Shown here: piece by piece, positions 24,884 through 35,583 of the stretch | Layout of the letters: each line of letters starts with the position of its first letter | Position numbering within the stretch: position 1 is the stretch's first letter | Source: Mesoflavibacter zeaxanthinifaciens DSM 18436 | Lineage (GTDB): Bacteria; Bacteroidota; Bacteroidia; Flavobacteriales; Flavobacteriaceae | Length of the DNA stretch: 64,000 nucleotides | Reading direction: 5' to 3' | NCBI RefSeq assembly: GCF_000422365.1 | Contig: NZ_AULQ01000002.1 | Location: 310,001-374,000, forward strand | Program-made: the position numbers and the translations under genes | Notes under the pieces: generated by a model | Databases searched by the model: none | Told to the model about the DNA's origin: nothing | What the model saw: only the letters and a program-made list of their open reading frames with translations

Positions 24884-27046
24884 TTAATTTTTAAAATCTT
24901 CAATTTTTTCTGGTAGTACATCAAATCCCATATTGAATAATGTAAACCCGTAAATATCTGCATATTGTTCTATGGTTTTACTTACCGGTGTACCAGCACC
25001 ATGACCTGCATCGGTTTCAATTCTAATTAAAACAGGATTATCTCCTTTTTGTTTTGCTTGTAGTTCTGCCGCAAATTTAAAGCTATGTGCAGGTACAACT
25101 CTATCATCATGATCACCAGTGGTAACCATTGTTGCAGGATATTGTGTACCTTCTTTTACATTGTGTACAGGCGAGTATCCTTTTAAGTATTCAAACATTT
25201 CCTTGTTATCTTCAGCCGTACCGTAATCGTATGCCCAACCGGCACCAGCGGTAAATGTATGGTAGCGTAACATATCTAAAACACCAACAGCAGGTAAAGC
25301 AACCTTCATTAAATCTGGTCGTTGCGTCATAGTTGCGCCAACTAATAATCCTCCGTTTGATCCACCTCTAATTGCTAAGTAATCTGACGAGGTATATTTG
25401 TTCTCTATAAGATATTCTGCAGCAGCAATAAAATCGTCAAAAACATTTTGTTTTTTTAGTTGTGTTCCGGCATCATGCCAAGCTTTTCCGTATTCTCCGC
25501 CACCACGTAAATTTGGTACAGCATAAATACCTCCTTGCTCCATCCAAACTGCATTTGCTATACTAAAACTTGGTGTTAAGCTAATATTGAAGCCACCATA
25601 TCCGTAAAGTATTGTTGGGTTTTTTCCGTTAAGTTCGATACCTTTTTTATGTGTAATTATCATAGGTACTTTTGTACCGTCTTTTGAGGTATAAAATACT
25701 TGTTTACTTTCGTAATTTTCAGGATTAAAATCGATATCTGGTTTACGGTATAATTCTGAAGTTCCGTTTTCGATATCGTACTTATAGATGCTTCCTGGTG
25801 TAACATAGTTTGTAAACGAGTAGTAAAGCTCTTTTTCTTCTTTTTTAGCACCAAATCCGCCAGCGCTTCCAACACCAGGTAATTCTACTTCGCGCACTAG
25901 TTTACCAGAATAATCATATTGTAATACTTTTGATACAGCATCTACCATATATTCTGCAAAAAAGTATCCACCAGCTTTTGATGCGCTTAATACATTTTTA
26001 GTTTCAGGAATGATATCTTTCCAGTTTTCTGGAGCTGGATTTGAGGCATTAACAGTTACTAATCTTTGGTTAGGCGCATTAAGATTTGTAACTATAAATA
26101 GCTGATCGCCTTCGTTTTCTAAAATGTATGTGTCACTATCTGTGTGATCTAAAATGGTTACAAAATCACTATTTGGTTTTGTTAAATCTTTAATTAATAA
26201 TTTGTTTCCTGAGGTTGATACACGAGGAGAAAGAATTAAAAATCTATCGTCTCTAGTAACATTTCCATAGATATAACGGTGTTTTTCGGCTTCTGTACCA
26301 CCATAAATTAACTGGTCTTCGCTTTGTGGTGTTCCTAATTTATGATAGTAGACTTTGTGTTGGTCTGTTTTTGCAGATAACTTGCTTCCTTTAGGTTTAT
26401 CATAGCTTGAGTAATAAAAACCTTCGTTTTTGTACCAAGACATACCACTAAATTTAATATCGACTAAAGTATCTTCTATAATTTCTTTAGTTTCTACATC
26501 CATAATTAAAATTTTACGCCAATCGCTTCCTCCTTCAGAAATGGCATAGGCTAAAATCTTTCCATTTTTAGAAAAACTTGTTCCTCCAAGAGAGATTGTT
26601 CCGTCTTCTTTAAATGTATTTGGGTCTAAGAAAACTTCGGCTGTTTTTGGGTCTTCACCTGTTTTGTAACGATAAATGACGTATTGGTTTTGTAGACCAT
26701 CATTTTTATAGAAATAAGTATAATCACCTTCTTTAAAAGGAGATCCTATTTTTTCGTAATTCCATAATTTAGATAGACGTTCTTTTAATTGCTCTCTGTA
26801 AGGTATGTTTGCTAAGTAACCTTGTGTTACTTTATTTTCTGCTTTAACCCAAGCTTCAGTTTCTTCACTTCTATCATCTTCTAACCATCTGTATGGGTCT
26901 TTTACTGTTTCACCAAAATAAGTATCTACAGTATCTACTTGTTTAGTTTCTGGGTAGGTAAGTTTGATTGTTTCTTTTTGCTTCATTTCTTCTTTACAAG
27001 ACATTATGGTGATTAGGGAAAATAGACCAATAGCTAATTTTTTCAT
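24884..27046 (-). CDS. Prolyl oligopeptidase family serine peptidase (S9A), lipoprotein
   Basis: The product has 720 residues. A lipoprotein signal (SLITIMSC, Cys17) places it in the cell envelope. The N-terminal segment [15 protein letters not shown] and [14 protein letters not shown] are typical of S9A peptidases. A seven-bladed propeller fills the middle, and the C-terminal hydrolase domain carries the triad: Ser in [11 protein letters not shown] (near 565), Asp in [10 protein letters not shown] (near 645) and His in DAGHGAGTP (near 682). It cleaves short peptides after proline. It is a single gene between two strong terminators. Confidence 0.94.
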   Translation of the reverse strand: MKKLAIGLFSLITIMSCKEEMKQKETIKLTYPETKQVDTVDTYFGETVKDPYRWLEDDRSEETEAWVKAENKVTQGYLANIPYREQLKERLSKLWNYEKIGSPFKEGDYTYFYKNDGLQNQYVIYRYKTGEDPKTAEVFLDPNTFKEDGTISLGGTSFSKNGKILAYAISEGGSDWRKILIMDVETKEIIEDTLVDIKFSGMSWYKNEGFYYSSYDKPKGSKLSAKTDQHKVYYHKLGTPQSEDQLIYGGTEAEKHRYIYGNVTRDDRFLILSPRVSTSGNKLLIKDLTKPNSDFVTILDHTDSDTYILENEGDQLFIVTNLNAPNQRLVTVNASNPAPENWKDIIPETKNVLSASKAGGYFFAEYMVDAVSKVLQYDYSGKLVREVELPGVGSAGGFGAKKEEKELYYSFTNYVTPGSIYKYDIENGTSELYRKPDIDFNPENYESKQVFYTSKDGTKVPMIITHKKGIELNGKNPTILYGYGGFNISLTPSFSIANAVWMEQGGIYAVPNLRGGGEYGKAWHDAGTQLKKQNVFDDFIAAAEYLIENKYTSSDYLAIRGGSNGGLLVGATMTQRPDLMKVALPAVGVLDMLRYHTFTAGAGWAYDYGTAEDNKEMFEYLKGYSPVHNVKEGTQYPATMVTTGDHDDRVVPAHSFKFAAELQAKQKGDNPVLIRIETDAGHGAGTPVSKTIEQYADIYGFTLFNMGFDVLPEKIEDFKN

Positions 27047-27082
27047 TTTTAAGTGAATTTATATTTAATAGCTTTAAAAATA

Positions 27083-27123
27083 CGCAAAAAAGCGTTTGTA
27101 AACTTGTTACAAACGCTTTTTTA
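27083..27123 (-). terminator. Terminator after asd
   Basis: Sixteen-base-pair perfect stem (27086-27101 with 27107-27122), loop ACTTG, T-run on the minus strand. Confidence 0.9.
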
Positions 27124-27135
27124 AGATTTTTTTAA

Positions 27136-27169
27136 ATAGAAAACAAACTTATATAAGTTTGTTTTCTAT
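27136..27169. repeat. 34-bp perfect palindrome spanning the asd stop codon
   Basis: ATAGAAAACAAACTTAT followed directly by its reverse complement. It includes the last codons and stop of asd and lies just before the asd terminator, giving two tandem hairpins in the mRNA 3' end. Confidence 0.8.
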
Positions 27170-28138
27170 TAGGTATTCTGCAATTTGAACAGTATTTGTT
27201 GCTGCTCCTTTACGTAAATTGTCTGCAACAATCCACATATTTAATGTGTTTGGTTGAGTTTCGTCACGTCTTATGCGTCCAACAAAAACGTCGTCTTTAT
27301 CATGTGCATAAATTGGCATTGGATAAGTGTTTGTATCTGTATTGTCTTGCACAGTAACACCAGGTGTTTGACTTAATAAAGATCTAACCTCGTCAAGGTT
27401 AAAGTCGTTTTCAAACTCTACATTTACAGACTCGCTATGTCCACCTGCAGTTGGTATTCTTACCGCTGTTGCAGAAACAGAGAATGTACGATCGTCAAGA
27501 ATTTTTTGAGGTTCGCGTGCTAATTTCATTTCTTCTTTAGTGTAACCGTTAGCTTCAAAAACGTCACAATGCGGTAATGCATTTTTGCCTATTGGATATG
27601 GGTATGCCATTTCGCCTTCAATACCTGCAATTTCATTTTCTAATTGTCTAACTGCTTTTACACCAGTACCAGAAACAGATTGATAGGTTGAAACAACAAC
27701 ACGTTTCATTTTATATTTTTGATGAAGTGGTGCCAAGCACATTACTAACTGTATTGTAGAACAGTTTGGATTAGCAATAATTTTATCTTCTTTAGTCAAT
27801 TGTGATGCGTTAATTTCTGGCACTACTAACTTTTTAGTCTCATCCATACGCCAAGCAGAAGAGTTATCTACTACTGTTGTGCCAGCATCTGCAAATTTTG
27901 GAGCCCATTCTAAAGAAGTAGATCCTCCAGCAGAAAATAAAGCAATGTCAGGACGCATAGAAACTGCTGTTTCTAAACCAACAACTTTATAATCTTTGTT
28001 TTTGTAGGTTATTGTTTTTCCAACAGATCTTTCTGAAGCTACAGGTATTAATTCTGTTATTGGAAAATTACGTTCTGCTAATACTTTTAACATGACTTCG
28101 CCAACCATTCCTGTGGCACCAACAATTGCTACTTTCAT
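27149..28138 (-). CDS. asd: Aspartate-semialdehyde dehydrogenase
   Basis: Asd makes aspartate semialdehyde for lysine/diaminopimelate, methionine and threonine synthesis. The NADP-binding start MKVAIVGATGMVGEVML, the active-site Cys126 in ANPNCSTIQLV, the substrate-binding VVSTYQSVSGTGV and the His region RIPTAGGHSESVNVEF are all present. It has 329 residues, normal length. It is transcribed alone. A TAATTTTA box on the minus strand at 28165-28172 is a likely promoter. Its 3' end is unusual because of the long palindrome at 27136-27169. Confidence 0.97.
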   Translation of the reverse strand: MKVAIVGATGMVGEVMLKVLAERNFPITELIPVASERSVGKTITYKNKDYKVVGLETAVSMRPDIALFSAGGSTSLEWAPKFADAGTTVVDNSSAWRMDETKKLVVPEINASQLTKEDKIIANPNCSTIQLVMCLAPLHQKYKMKRVVVSTYQSVSGTGVKAVRQLENEIAGIEGEMAYPYPIGKNALPHCDVFEANGYTKEEMKLAREPQKILDDRTFSVSATAVRIPTAGGHSESVNVEFENDFNLDEVRSLLSQTPGVTVQDNTDTNTYPMPIYAHDKDDVFVGRIRRDETQPNTLNMWIVADNLRKGAATNTVQIAEYLIENKLI

Positions 28139-28215
28139 CTTTTTTGATTTAAAAAATTTGCACGTAAAATTAGAGTATTTATAGTATTAGAACGCTAATA
28201 ATTTCTTAAAAAAAG

Positions 28216-28253
28216 ACCAAAAAAAATCAGGAACTATTAATAATTCCTGATTT
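28216..28253 (-). terminator. Terminator after mscL
   Basis: Arms AAATCAGGAA (28224-28233) and TTCCTGATTT (28244-28253) with a long T-run on the minus strand. Confidence 0.85.
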
Positions 28254-28275
28254 AGTATAAAATGTGTTATCTAGA

Positions 28276-28683
28276 TTACTTTTTTAAAGCGTCTCTAATT
28301 TCTTTTAATAAGTCAATCTCTGATGGTCCTGCAGGAGCTGCTGGAGCTTCTTCTTTTGGCTTTTTAGTTTTGTTGTATGCTTTTACAATCATAAATAATA
28401 CAAATCCTACAGTAATTAAATTAATGATAGCATTAATCCATTTACCATATAAAATTGCATTTTCTGGTGTTGTTACGGTTCCTTCTGCATCTACTACAGC
28501 TGGAGATAATACTACTTTAAGGTCTTCAAAGTTCATTCCACCAGCAAAATGACCAACAATTGGCATCATAATGTCAGATACAAATCCATTTACAACCATT
28601 CCTACTGCACCAGCAAGAATTACAGCTACTGCTAAATCTATGACATTTCCTGTCATGATAAAATTCTTAAATTCTTTAAGCAT
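28276..28683 (-). CDS. mscL: Large-conductance mechanosensitive channel
   Basis: MscL opens under membrane tension to release solutes on hypo-osmotic shock. It has 135 residues: the N-terminal amphipathic helix (MLKEFKNFIMTGNVIDLAVAVILAGAVGMVVNG, used here as landmark), TM1 with the narrow-pore glycines and alanines, a periplasmic loop with LSPAVVDAEG, TM2 (INAIINLITVGFVLFMIV) and a cytoplasmic helix bundle (SEIDLLKEIRDAL). The sequence between TM2 and the last helix is Lys/Ala/Pro-rich, as usual. It is a single gene. Confidence 0.96.
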   Translation of the reverse strand: MLKEFKNFIMTGNVIDLAVAVILAGAVGMVVNGFVSDIMMPIVGHFAGGMNFEDLKVVLSPAVVDAEGTVTTPENAILYGKWINAIINLITVGFVLFMIVKAYNKTKKPKEEAPAAPAGPSEIDLLKEIRDALKK

Positions 28684-28780
28684 AATCTTAAAATTTTACG
28701 TTAGTTAATTTTTAATATGAGATTCAAATTACTTAAAATTTTAACACAAACCGATTTTAAGTAGCATAAAAAAAGAGTTT

Positions 28781-29887
28781 TTATCGATTAAAGACACGTT
28801 TTATACGTTGAGAGATAGCTGTGATTAATTCGTAAGAAATAGATTGCACAGTTTCTGCTAAATCTTCTGCAGTGTTATGCGCATCAAAAATTATGACTTC
28901 GTCTCCTTCTTTACAGTTTATATTAGTAACGTCTACCATAATCATATCCATACAAACATTACCTAAAATAGGTGCTTTTTGGTTGTTTATTGTTATAAAA
29001 CCTTTGCCTTTACCATACTGTCTTTTTATGCCATCTGCATGTCCAATAGGTATTGTTGCAGTTGTTGTATCTTGTTTAGCAATATAACCTCTGTTGTAGC
29101 CTAAACTGTCTCCTTTTTTAAGATGATGAATTTGAGAGATAATACTTTTTAAATTAGCTATTGGCTTTAAATCTTTTTTGTGTTTAGCATCGTTACCAAA
29201 GCCATATAATCCTATACCACTTCTTACCATATCAAAATGTGCTTCGGGATAATTTAATATTCCTGATGTGTTACACATATGTAAGAAAGCATTGTAACCT
29301 AAACCAGAATTAAAAGTTTTTGCAATGTTTTTAAAACTTTTAATTTGATTTAAAGTAAATTCTCTTTCATTTAAATCTTCGCTTGCAGCTAAGTGTGAAA
29401 ATAGAGATCGCACTTTGATACTTTTAGTTGTTTTTAAGCTACTTAAAACAGTTTGGATATCATGTTCTGAAAAGCCAATTCGGTTTAATCCTGTGTTAAA
29501 TTTTATATGAACAGGATAATTGGTTTGTTTATGTTTTTCCGCGCAAGCGATAAATGTTTCTAGAATACGTTTAGAGTACATGCTAGGTTCTAAACAGCGT
29601 TTGATTATAGTATCAAAATTTACAGGTTGTGGATGCAGTACCAATATGGGTTTTGTAACACCAGCATCGCGTAATGCAACACCTTCGTAGCTATACGCAA
29701 CAGCAAAATAATCTACGTCTAAGTCTTGTAAATATTTGGCAATTTCTACAGCATCACTACCATATGCAAATGCTTTTACTACTGCTAAAAATTTGATGTT
29801 TGCAGTGGTTTTTGATTTTAAAAACTTAAAATTTTGTTTTAGTGTTTTTAAATCAATTTCAAGAATAGTTTCTTGTGCCTTATCCAT
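28781..29887 (-). CDS. alr: Alanine racemase
   Basis: Alr makes D-alanine for peptidoglycan using PLP. The Schiff-base Lys38 lies in [15 protein letters not shown]. The catalytic Tyr region is [11 protein letters not shown], and the substrate/carboxylate region [12 protein letters not shown] is conserved. The protein has 368 residues in the usual TIM-barrel plus C-terminal beta domain. It overlaps tdk by 8 bases and the two are co-transcribed (tdk first), a common flavobacterial pair. Confidence 0.96.
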   Translation of the reverse strand: MDKAQETILEIDLKTLKQNFKFLKSKTTANIKFLAVVKAFAYGSDAVEIAKYLQDLDVDYFAVAYSYEGVALRDAGVTKPILVLHPQPVNFDTIIKRCLEPSMYSKRILETFIACAEKHKQTNYPVHIKFNTGLNRIGFSEHDIQTVLSSLKTTKSIKVRSLFSHLAASEDLNEREFTLNQIKSFKNIAKTFNSGLGYNAFLHMCNTSGILNYPEAHFDMVRSGIGLYGFGNDAKHKKDLKPIANLKSIISQIHHLKKGDSLGYNRGYIAKQDTTTATIPIGHADGIKRQYGKGKGFITINNQKAPILGNVCMDMIMVDVTNINCKEGDEVIIFDAHNTAEDLAETVQSISYELITAISQRIKRVFNR

Positions 29888-30527
29888 TTTTTGCTTCTGG
29901 ATTAGTATCTAATGGTTTAGCGTCGGTTACTTTTATGTTTTTAATTTTTTCGCGCATGGTTGCCTTGTAATATGCTGCGCGACTTAAAGGTTCATACTCT
30001 TCTGTTTCTCCCAAAAGTACTAAGTTGTCGTTTTGAGATTTACGGTAACTGTATTGTGCTAGGTTACCTGTTCTTGTGCATACAGCGTGTACTTTAGTAA
30101 CATACTCTGCAGTTGCCATTAAAAAAGGCATTGGTCCAAAAGGATTACCTTTAAAGTCCATATCTAAACCAGCAACAATAACTCTAATACCTTTATTTGC
30201 TAGGTCATTACATACTTTTACAATTTCGTCATCAAAAAATTGAGCTTCGTCAATACCTACAACATCACAATTATCTGCTAAAATAGGAATATTTGCAGCA
30301 GCCGGTACAGGAGTTGATCGAATAGAGTTTGAGTCGTGAGATACAACTTCTTCTTCGTCATATCTTACATCTATAGCCGGTTTAAAAATTTCGACTTTTT
30401 GTTTTGCAAATTGGGCGCGTTTTAGTCTTCTTATTAGCTCTTCGGTTTTACCGGAAAACATTGATCCACAGATGACTTCAATCCATCCAAATTGTTCTTT
30501 TTGATTTACTGTATTTTCAAGAAACAT
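29880..30527 (-). CDS. tdk: Thymidine kinase (type II)
   Basis: Tdk phosphorylates thymidine in the salvage pathway. The P-loop is [27 protein letters not shown] supplies the catalytic and Walker B acids, and the lasso region includes [11 protein letters not shown]. It has 215 residues. Type II enzymes normally hold a structural zinc with four Cys/His, but here only the AVC cysteine of that set is visible and the C-terminal pair reads SRAAYY, so the zinc site seems lost. A TAAATTTG box on the minus strand (30582-30589) may be the promoter of tdk-alr. Confidence 0.94.
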   Translation of the reverse strand: MFLENTVNQKEQFGWIEVICGSMFSGKTEELIRRLKRAQFAKQKVEIFKPAIDVRYDEEEVVSHDSNSIRSTPVPAAANIPILADNCDVVGIDEAQFFDDEIVKVCNDLANKGIRVIVAGLDMDFKGNPFGPMPFLMATAEYVTKVHAVCTRTGNLAQYSYRKSQNDNLVLLGETEEYEPLSRAAYYKATMREKIKNIKVTDAKPLDTNPEAKNG

Positions 30528-30646
30528 TTTGTAATTTTAACACTAGAATAAGAATGGTACTTGTTTTCTATAAAGGTGGCCCAAATTTATTAAAAAACAA
30601 AAGGCTATCTTGTATTAAATTTTAAAAATTATAAAAAAGACAAATC

Positions 30647-31378
30647 ATGAAGAAGAAATTAGAGTCAGAATTAATAAGCATTGCGCACAGGATTCTAAAG
30701 TTAGGTGGTAAAGAAGATGTTAATAAAATGCATGCAGAAGTTGCTGCGCTTTATGAGAAGTTAACAGTTTTAAAATTTGCTAATGAAAATTTTGAGGACG
30801 ATAAACCTACTATAGGTGATGATTCTTCTTTTTTTGGGATGCTAGATACAGCATTTAACAATAGAATAAGTGATAATATTGAAGTTGATAATAAAACATA
30901 TATCAATTTAGATGACACTGAAAATGAAGAAATCACAGAACCTTTAATGGAAAAAATTAAAGACATGGTAGCGCAAATGCCTGAAGAAACTCAAAAAGTT
31001 GATGAGTTATTAGAAGAGGTTATCCCAAAAAAGAACTACCATAAAAATGATTTTGAAGATATTACTGCTGGTTTTGAAGAAATGCCAATTTTTGAACCTG
31101 TAACTAACCAAACTAACCCAGAAAAGAAAAGCCTTAACGATAGATTTAAATCTAGTTTAAACATTGGTTTAAACGACAAGCTGGCTTTTATAAAACATCT
31201 TTTTGATGGTAGTGCAGAAGATTATAACCGTGTGCTTTCTCAATTAAATACTACTTCAGACCTTACAGAAGCTACACATCTAATACGCAATGTTGTAAAA
31301 CCAGACTACAACAATTGGGAAGGGAAAGAAGACTATGAAACTAGATTTATGCAAATTATAGAAGCTAGATTTAATTAA
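30647..31378 (+). CDS. Conserved hypothetical protein, acidic, flavobacterial
   Basis: The product has 243 residues, without signal peptide or membrane segment. It begins with a helical, basic segment (MKKKLESELISIAHRILKLGG, landmark), has a long acidic and probably disordered centre (about residues 40-145, rich in Asp, Glu and Asn) and ends with a compact helical domain (LNDKLAFIKHLFDGSAEDYN ... KPDYNNWEGKEDYETRFMQII). The last domain resembles one seen after disordered linkers in Bacteroidota proteins, but I cannot name its function. It overlaps the stop of the convergent T9SS gene by 4 bases. Confidence 0.75.
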   Translation: MKKKLESELISIAHRILKLGGKEDVNKMHAEVAALYEKLTVLKFANENFEDDKPTIGDDSSFFGMLDTAFNNRISDNIEVDNKTYINLDDTENEEITEPLMEKIKDMVAQMPEETQKVDELLEEVIPKKNYHKNDFEDITAGFEEMPIFEPVTNQTNPEKKSLNDRFKSSLNIGLNDKLAFIKHLFDGSAEDYNRVLSQLNTTSDLTEATHLIRNVVKPDYNNWEGKEDYETRFMQIIEARFN

Positions 31379-34300
31379 TAATTTAAATATACGTAGCCAG
31401 TAAAAACATTAGATATTCCTTCTATCTTAAAAGTGTAAAAATACGTGCCAACAGGTAACACTTTATTTTGGTTAAGTGGTCCTGTGTTAGGTTTTCCGTC
31501 CCATTGATTTATGTAATTGTCTTTATGATAAATTAAGGTACCATAACGATTATAAATATCTAAACTGTTAATTGGATAATCTTCTACGCAAGGAATTACG
31601 AAAGTATCATTTAAGGTGTCTTCATTTGGCGAAAAACCTTCAGGTATTTGTAAACAGTTATTTACTAATACTTCTGCAAAATCTTCGTTATTAGTCAAAT
31701 CTCTATCAACTTCGTTTACGTTACTTAAGGTAGCAACATTTAATAAATTTTGTGCTGAAATTACCTGAACAGTTAATAATAAATTCTCTGATTGGTTAGG
31801 AGTAAGGTTAGGTATATTCCAGGTTGAAGAACTTTCATCATAAGTTCCAAAACTAGTTAAGGCATTTATAAATAAATATCCTTCTGGCAAATTTTCTATA
31901 ATTTCGATATTAGTTGCTTCAGTTGTTCCAATATTAGTTGCGGTTATTGTAAAAACAACTTCGGTACCAATTGCTGTTTCTTCAGGGTTTACTGTTTTTA
32001 AAACTTCAATGTCGACATTAGTTGTGTCTTCTGTAACTAATAATGTTGCACTTGCCTGAGAACTATCTATATTATTTAAATTGCTAAAATTAGAGCTGTT
32101 GTTAATATATTCTCCAGGTGTATTTGAAGTTACTATTACAGAAAAGCTACAAGTACTTACACCTTCAGGAAAAGTTAAATCAGTAACCGAAATTGCTGTA
32201 TCTCCGATTTCACCAGAAAATGTGGCTGTACAATTATTAGCATCTTCCCAAACAATTGGACCAGCTATTGTTAAACCCGTTGGCAAATTGTCTGTAAATG
32301 ATATGTTGTTTTGAGCAGGATTTCCTGATAAATTTTGAAGTGTAAATAGTAACATACTAGTTTGACCTTGCATAATTTGATCTGGAGAAAAAACTTTTTC
32401 TACCAAAGGAGCAATAACTTGAGCGTTGCTAATTGAAATATTTGTTTCTGGAGTTAACTCTTCATTGTCCTCTCCGTTAGGTATGGCTTCTGCTGTATTT
32501 GTAAATGCGCCGCCATAGCTAGGTGCTGTAACGGGTATTATAATTTGAATATTTGCAGCAGGATCCATATTTGATATATTTCCTGTAATAGTATTACCAT
32601 TTACATTGAAATTTGAAATACAAGTGGCATTTCCTGAAACAACATTACAAGTTGGTGTCCCGTTTATTGTAAACTGAGCACCTAACGTATCTATAAAATC
32701 TATATTTATGGCATTTGAGCTAGTATTACTATTGGTAATATCTACAATCCAATTGAAGTTATTATTTACACCTACAGAGGTAAATTCTGGATAAGTTTGT
32801 ACAACTAAATCTACACATGGAGCAAAATAAATAATAGAAGATGCTGTATTGTTACTTTCGTTATTATCTAAAACACCATCTAAATTTTCGATAGAGACAT
32901 TATTTGTAGCTCTAACAAAATTAGCATTACAACCAGGAAACCAATCTACAATAACCTCATAAGTTATAGAGCTTTGAGCTGGAAGTATTAAGTTATCTTC
33001 AGGTAAAATTTCCCAAAAAACATCTGGTTGTCCATCTTGTGGTAAACCATCGTAGACAATGCCTACATTTTGATTTGTAACATCAAAGCACGTTGCTGTT
33101 CCTGTTGTACCAACACAGTTTACAGATATTAAGCTTGCATCTGTATTAGTGTTTTCTCCTAAAGGCATATAGTCTTGTACAGCTACAGTAGCATCTTGAT
33201 CACTATTATTAGATATAACAATTTCATAGGTTACTGCTCCCCAAGATGTAGTGTTATTAGGAGAGTTTCCTATTGGTAATACTGGATCAATTTGTGTTTT
33301 TGTAACACTTAAGTCTACATAGTCTTCTGGTTCACAAACAGGTAAAGGTGGTAATAAAACAAAATCACTTTCTGCATTATTATTAAGGTTAGGATCTAAA
33401 ATAAAAGAGTCTAAGTTGTTTACACCACTTCTTACGTGACCAAGTGTGTTATCTTCTTGTTCAGCAGCACAATCGTCAGATTCTAAAAAGACAACAACAG
33501 TAGTTACTTGGATAGTTGTATTAGGTTGTAGTACAAAATTATTACTTTGCCAGTATTGATCTAAATCTGTAAGTGTAAAGTCGCTACAGTCTACTGGACC
33601 TGTTGTAAAATCGCAAGTTATAGAAATAATATCCCAATCTACACCTACTGTTAAATTCTGTAAAAAGAAACGCATTAAAGTCGCTTCAGGACCACTATTA
33701 CAAACGGTGGTTTGAAAGGTAACTTGTTCTCCCCATGCAACATCTTGGGAAGCATCAGGATTTATTTGAGTAGTTTGTACGCATAAATCTGCTTCGGGAC
33801 AAGCTTCTGCAAGTAATAATGGTGTAATAACATTATTAGAGCTATTAGAAGATTCATTTGTATGTTCAATAAGTATTTGTGAGAAGCTAGACACAGACAT
33901 TTGCTGTATGTCTATACCACATAATGGATCCAAAAATCTTATATCAATTTCAAAAGTTAAAGAAGCGCCTGCAGGAAAATTAATAGTTTGATCAACGGTT
34001 AAAATTGTAGATACAGAGGATATAGTTTGAATACTATTATCCTGTACATTTAAAGAGCTAGGACAATTTATACCGTTTGTACCACCAATACAGTTTATAG
34101 ATTCTAATTCAATTCTTGGTCTACCATATAAAATACTTGAGTTAAGATTAAATTTTTGAGAAAAGCTTTCAAGCGGAAACGCGATAGTACTATTATTAGT
34201 TATTGTAACTTGATAAGTCACGACCTCATTCCAAGCACTTATACCTGTCCCTAAACTAGGGTTTGTTTGGGTATAATCTACTGTAAAATCTATTGGGATA

Positions 34301-34773
34301 TCAAAAACATCAATTGATATTACAGATTGATTATTGGATGTATTAGTATCTGTGACCGTATCCGGAGCAGATACAGTTGCACTACTAGCAATACCACCAA
34401 GGTTTAAAGGCGCTTTTACTAATACCTCTAACGCTACACTTGCATTTGACGGCATATTAGCAATAGTACCAGTTATAATACTACCGGTTATATTTATTGG
34501 GTCTATACTGCTAGCGCCACCAGTTTGGTTTTGACTTTGAGCGCTTAAAATGATTAAATTAGTATTTAAAGTTTGAGAAAACGAAGCATTATTTACAGCA
34601 TTTCCTCCATTTAAAATGGTAACTATGTATTTAAATTCTTGATTAATTCCTATTTGAGAAATAGGATTTCCTGATAAATCTTGAGCTTCAACAACAATAG
34701 ATAAGTCTGTTGTTTGAGCATTTAAAATGTAAGACACAACAGAAAATAAGAAGATAAATAGCGATTTTTTCAT
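31375..34773 (-). CDS. DUF11-repeat adhesin-like protein with T9SS type B sorting domain
   Basis: The product has 1132 residues. A Sec signal peptide (MKKSLFIFLFSVVSYILNAQ) is followed by several Ig-like DUF11 repeats with recurring landmarks such as VTYQVTITNNSTI, VTYEIVISNNSDQDATV and VVFTITATNIGTTEATN. The C-terminal about 90 residues are the gliding-motility-type (CHU_C, type B) T9SS sorting domain: PEGFSPNEDTLNDTFVIP, LDIYNRYGTLIYHKDNYINQ and LPVGTYFYTFKI. It should be exported through the outer membrane by T9SS and kept at the surface or released. The role is probably adhesion or matrix. Confidence 0.92.
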   Translation of the reverse strand: MKKSLFIFLFSVVSYILNAQTTDLSIVVEAQDLSGNPISQIGINQEFKYIVTILNGGNAVNNASFSQTLNTNLIILSAQSQNQTGGASSIDPINITGSIITGTIANMPSNASVALEVLVKAPLNLGGIASSATVSAPDTVTDTNTSNNQSVISIDVFDIPIDFTVDYTQTNPSLGTGISAWNEVVTYQVTITNNSTIAFPLESFSQKFNLNSSILYGRPRIELESINCIGGTNGINCPSSLNVQDNSIQTISSVSTILTVDQTINFPAGASLTFEIDIRFLDPLCGIDIQQMSVSSFSQILIEHTNESSNSSNNVITPLLLAEACPEADLCVQTTQINPDASQDVAWGEQVTFQTTVCNSGPEATLMRFFLQNLTVGVDWDIISITCDFTTGPVDCSDFTLTDLDQYWQSNNFVLQPNTTIQVTTVVVFLESDDCAAEQEDNTLGHVRSGVNNLDSFILDPNLNNNAESDFVLLPPLPVCEPEDYVDLSVTKTQIDPVLPIGNSPNNTTSWGAVTYEIVISNNSDQDATVAVQDYMPLGENTNTDASLISVNCVGTTGTATCFDVTNQNVGIVYDGLPQDGQPDVFWEILPEDNLILPAQSSITYEVIVDWFPGCNANFVRATNNVSIENLDGVLDNNESNNTASSIIYFAPCVDLVVQTYPEFTSVGVNNNFNWIVDITNSNTSSNAINIDFIDTLGAQFTINGTPTCNVVSGNATCISNFNVNGNTITGNISNMDPAANIQIIIPVTAPSYGGAFTNTAEAIPNGEDNEELTPETNISISNAQVIAPLVEKVFSPDQIMQGQTSMLLFTLQNLSGNPAQNNISFTDNLPTGLTIAGPIVWEDANNCTATFSGEIGDTAISVTDLTFPEGVSTCSFSVIVTSNTPGEYINNSSNFSNLNNIDSSQASATLLVTEDTTNVDIEVLKTVNPEETAIGTEVVFTITATNIGTTEATNIEIIENLPEGYLFINALTSFGTYDESSSTWNIPNLTPNQSENLLLTVQVISAQNLLNVATLSNVNEVDRDLTNNEDFAEVLVNNCLQIPEGFSPNEDTLNDTFVIPCVEDYPINSLDIYNRYGTLIYHKDNYINQWDGKPNTGPLNQNKVLPVGTYFYTFKIEGISNVFTGYVYLNY

Positions 34774-34814
34774 TAAAGGTTGGTTTATTAACAGATGACT
34801 AAAATAGCAAAAGG

Positions 34815-34848
34815 TTGCTTCATTATATATTAAAAGATTGTAAATTTG
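34815..34848 (+). promoter_or_regulatory. Promoter of rsmI (TTG-N23-TAAATTTG)
   Basis: TTG at 34815-34817 and an exact -7 box TAAATTTG at 34841-34848, 19 bases before the ATG. Confidence 0.6.
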
Positions 34849-34867
34849 AATAATATTTCAAAATAAA

Positions 34868-35539
34868 ATGGGTAAACTCTACATTGTACCAACACCAATA
34901 GGAAATTTAAAAGACATCACTTTTAGAGCAATTGAAGTTTTAAAAGAAGTTGATATAATTTTAGCTGAAGATACGCGTACATCAGGTAAATTATTAAAGC
35001 ATTTTGAAATTAGTACACCAATGCAAAGTCACCATATGCATAACGAGCATAAAACGGTTGAAAGTTTGGTGCAAAAATTAAAAGCAGGAACAACCATTGC
35101 ATTGATTAGTGATGCAGGTACACCAGCAATTTCTGACCCAGGATTTTTACTAACTAGAGCATGTATTGAAAATAATATTGAAGTAGAATGTTTACCAGGC
35201 GCAACAGCATTTGTCCCAGCATTAGTTAATAGTGGTTTACCAAACGACAAGTTTGTTTTTGAAGGGTTTTTACCTGTAAAAAAAGGAAGACAAACCCGAC
35301 TTTTATTTTTAGCTGAAGAAACCAGAACCATCATATTTTATGAAAGTCCGCATAAATTAATAAAAACATTAACCAATTTTTGCGAGTATTTTGGAGAAGA
35401 CAGACCAGTTTCAGTTTCTAGAGAACTTACCAAATTGTATGAAGAAACCATACGCGGTACAGCCAAAGAAGTTTTAGAATACTACACCAATAAGCCACCA
35501 AAAGGAGAAATTGTAATTTGTGTTGGAGGGAAAAAGTAA
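34868..35539 (+). CDS. rsmI: 16S rRNA 2'-O-ribose C1402 methyltransferase
   Basis: RsmI methylates the ribose of C1402 in 16S rRNA with SAM. Tetrapyrrole-methylase fold marks are MGKLYIVPTPIGNLKDITFRA, LAEDTRTSGKLLKHF, TIALISDAGTPAISDPGF, CLPGATAFVPALVNSGLP and the phosphate-loop-like FYESPHKL. The length of 223 residues is the shorter Bacteroidota form, lacking the C-terminal extension of proteobacterial RsmI. It is a single gene with a good promoter, divergent from the T9SS gene. Confidence 0.96.
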   Translation: MGKLYIVPTPIGNLKDITFRAIEVLKEVDIILAEDTRTSGKLLKHFEISTPMQSHHMHNEHKTVESLVQKLKAGTTIALISDAGTPAISDPGFLLTRACIENNIEVECLPGATAFVPALVNSGLPNDKFVFEGFLPVKKGRQTRLLFLAEETRTIIFYESPHKLIKTLTNFCEYFGEDRPVSVSRELTKLYEETIRGTAKEVLEYYTNKPPKGEIVICVGGKK

Positions 35540-35583
35540 AACCTTATTAATTATACTTACTGCTACTGAAAACTGTCAACTAG

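Noticed and set aside
24811-24963. Longer N terminus for the ABC ATPase
   Set aside because: It runs through a promoter box and the oligopeptidase terminator and overlaps that gene; the family start MLNVQNLTF fits ATG 24810.
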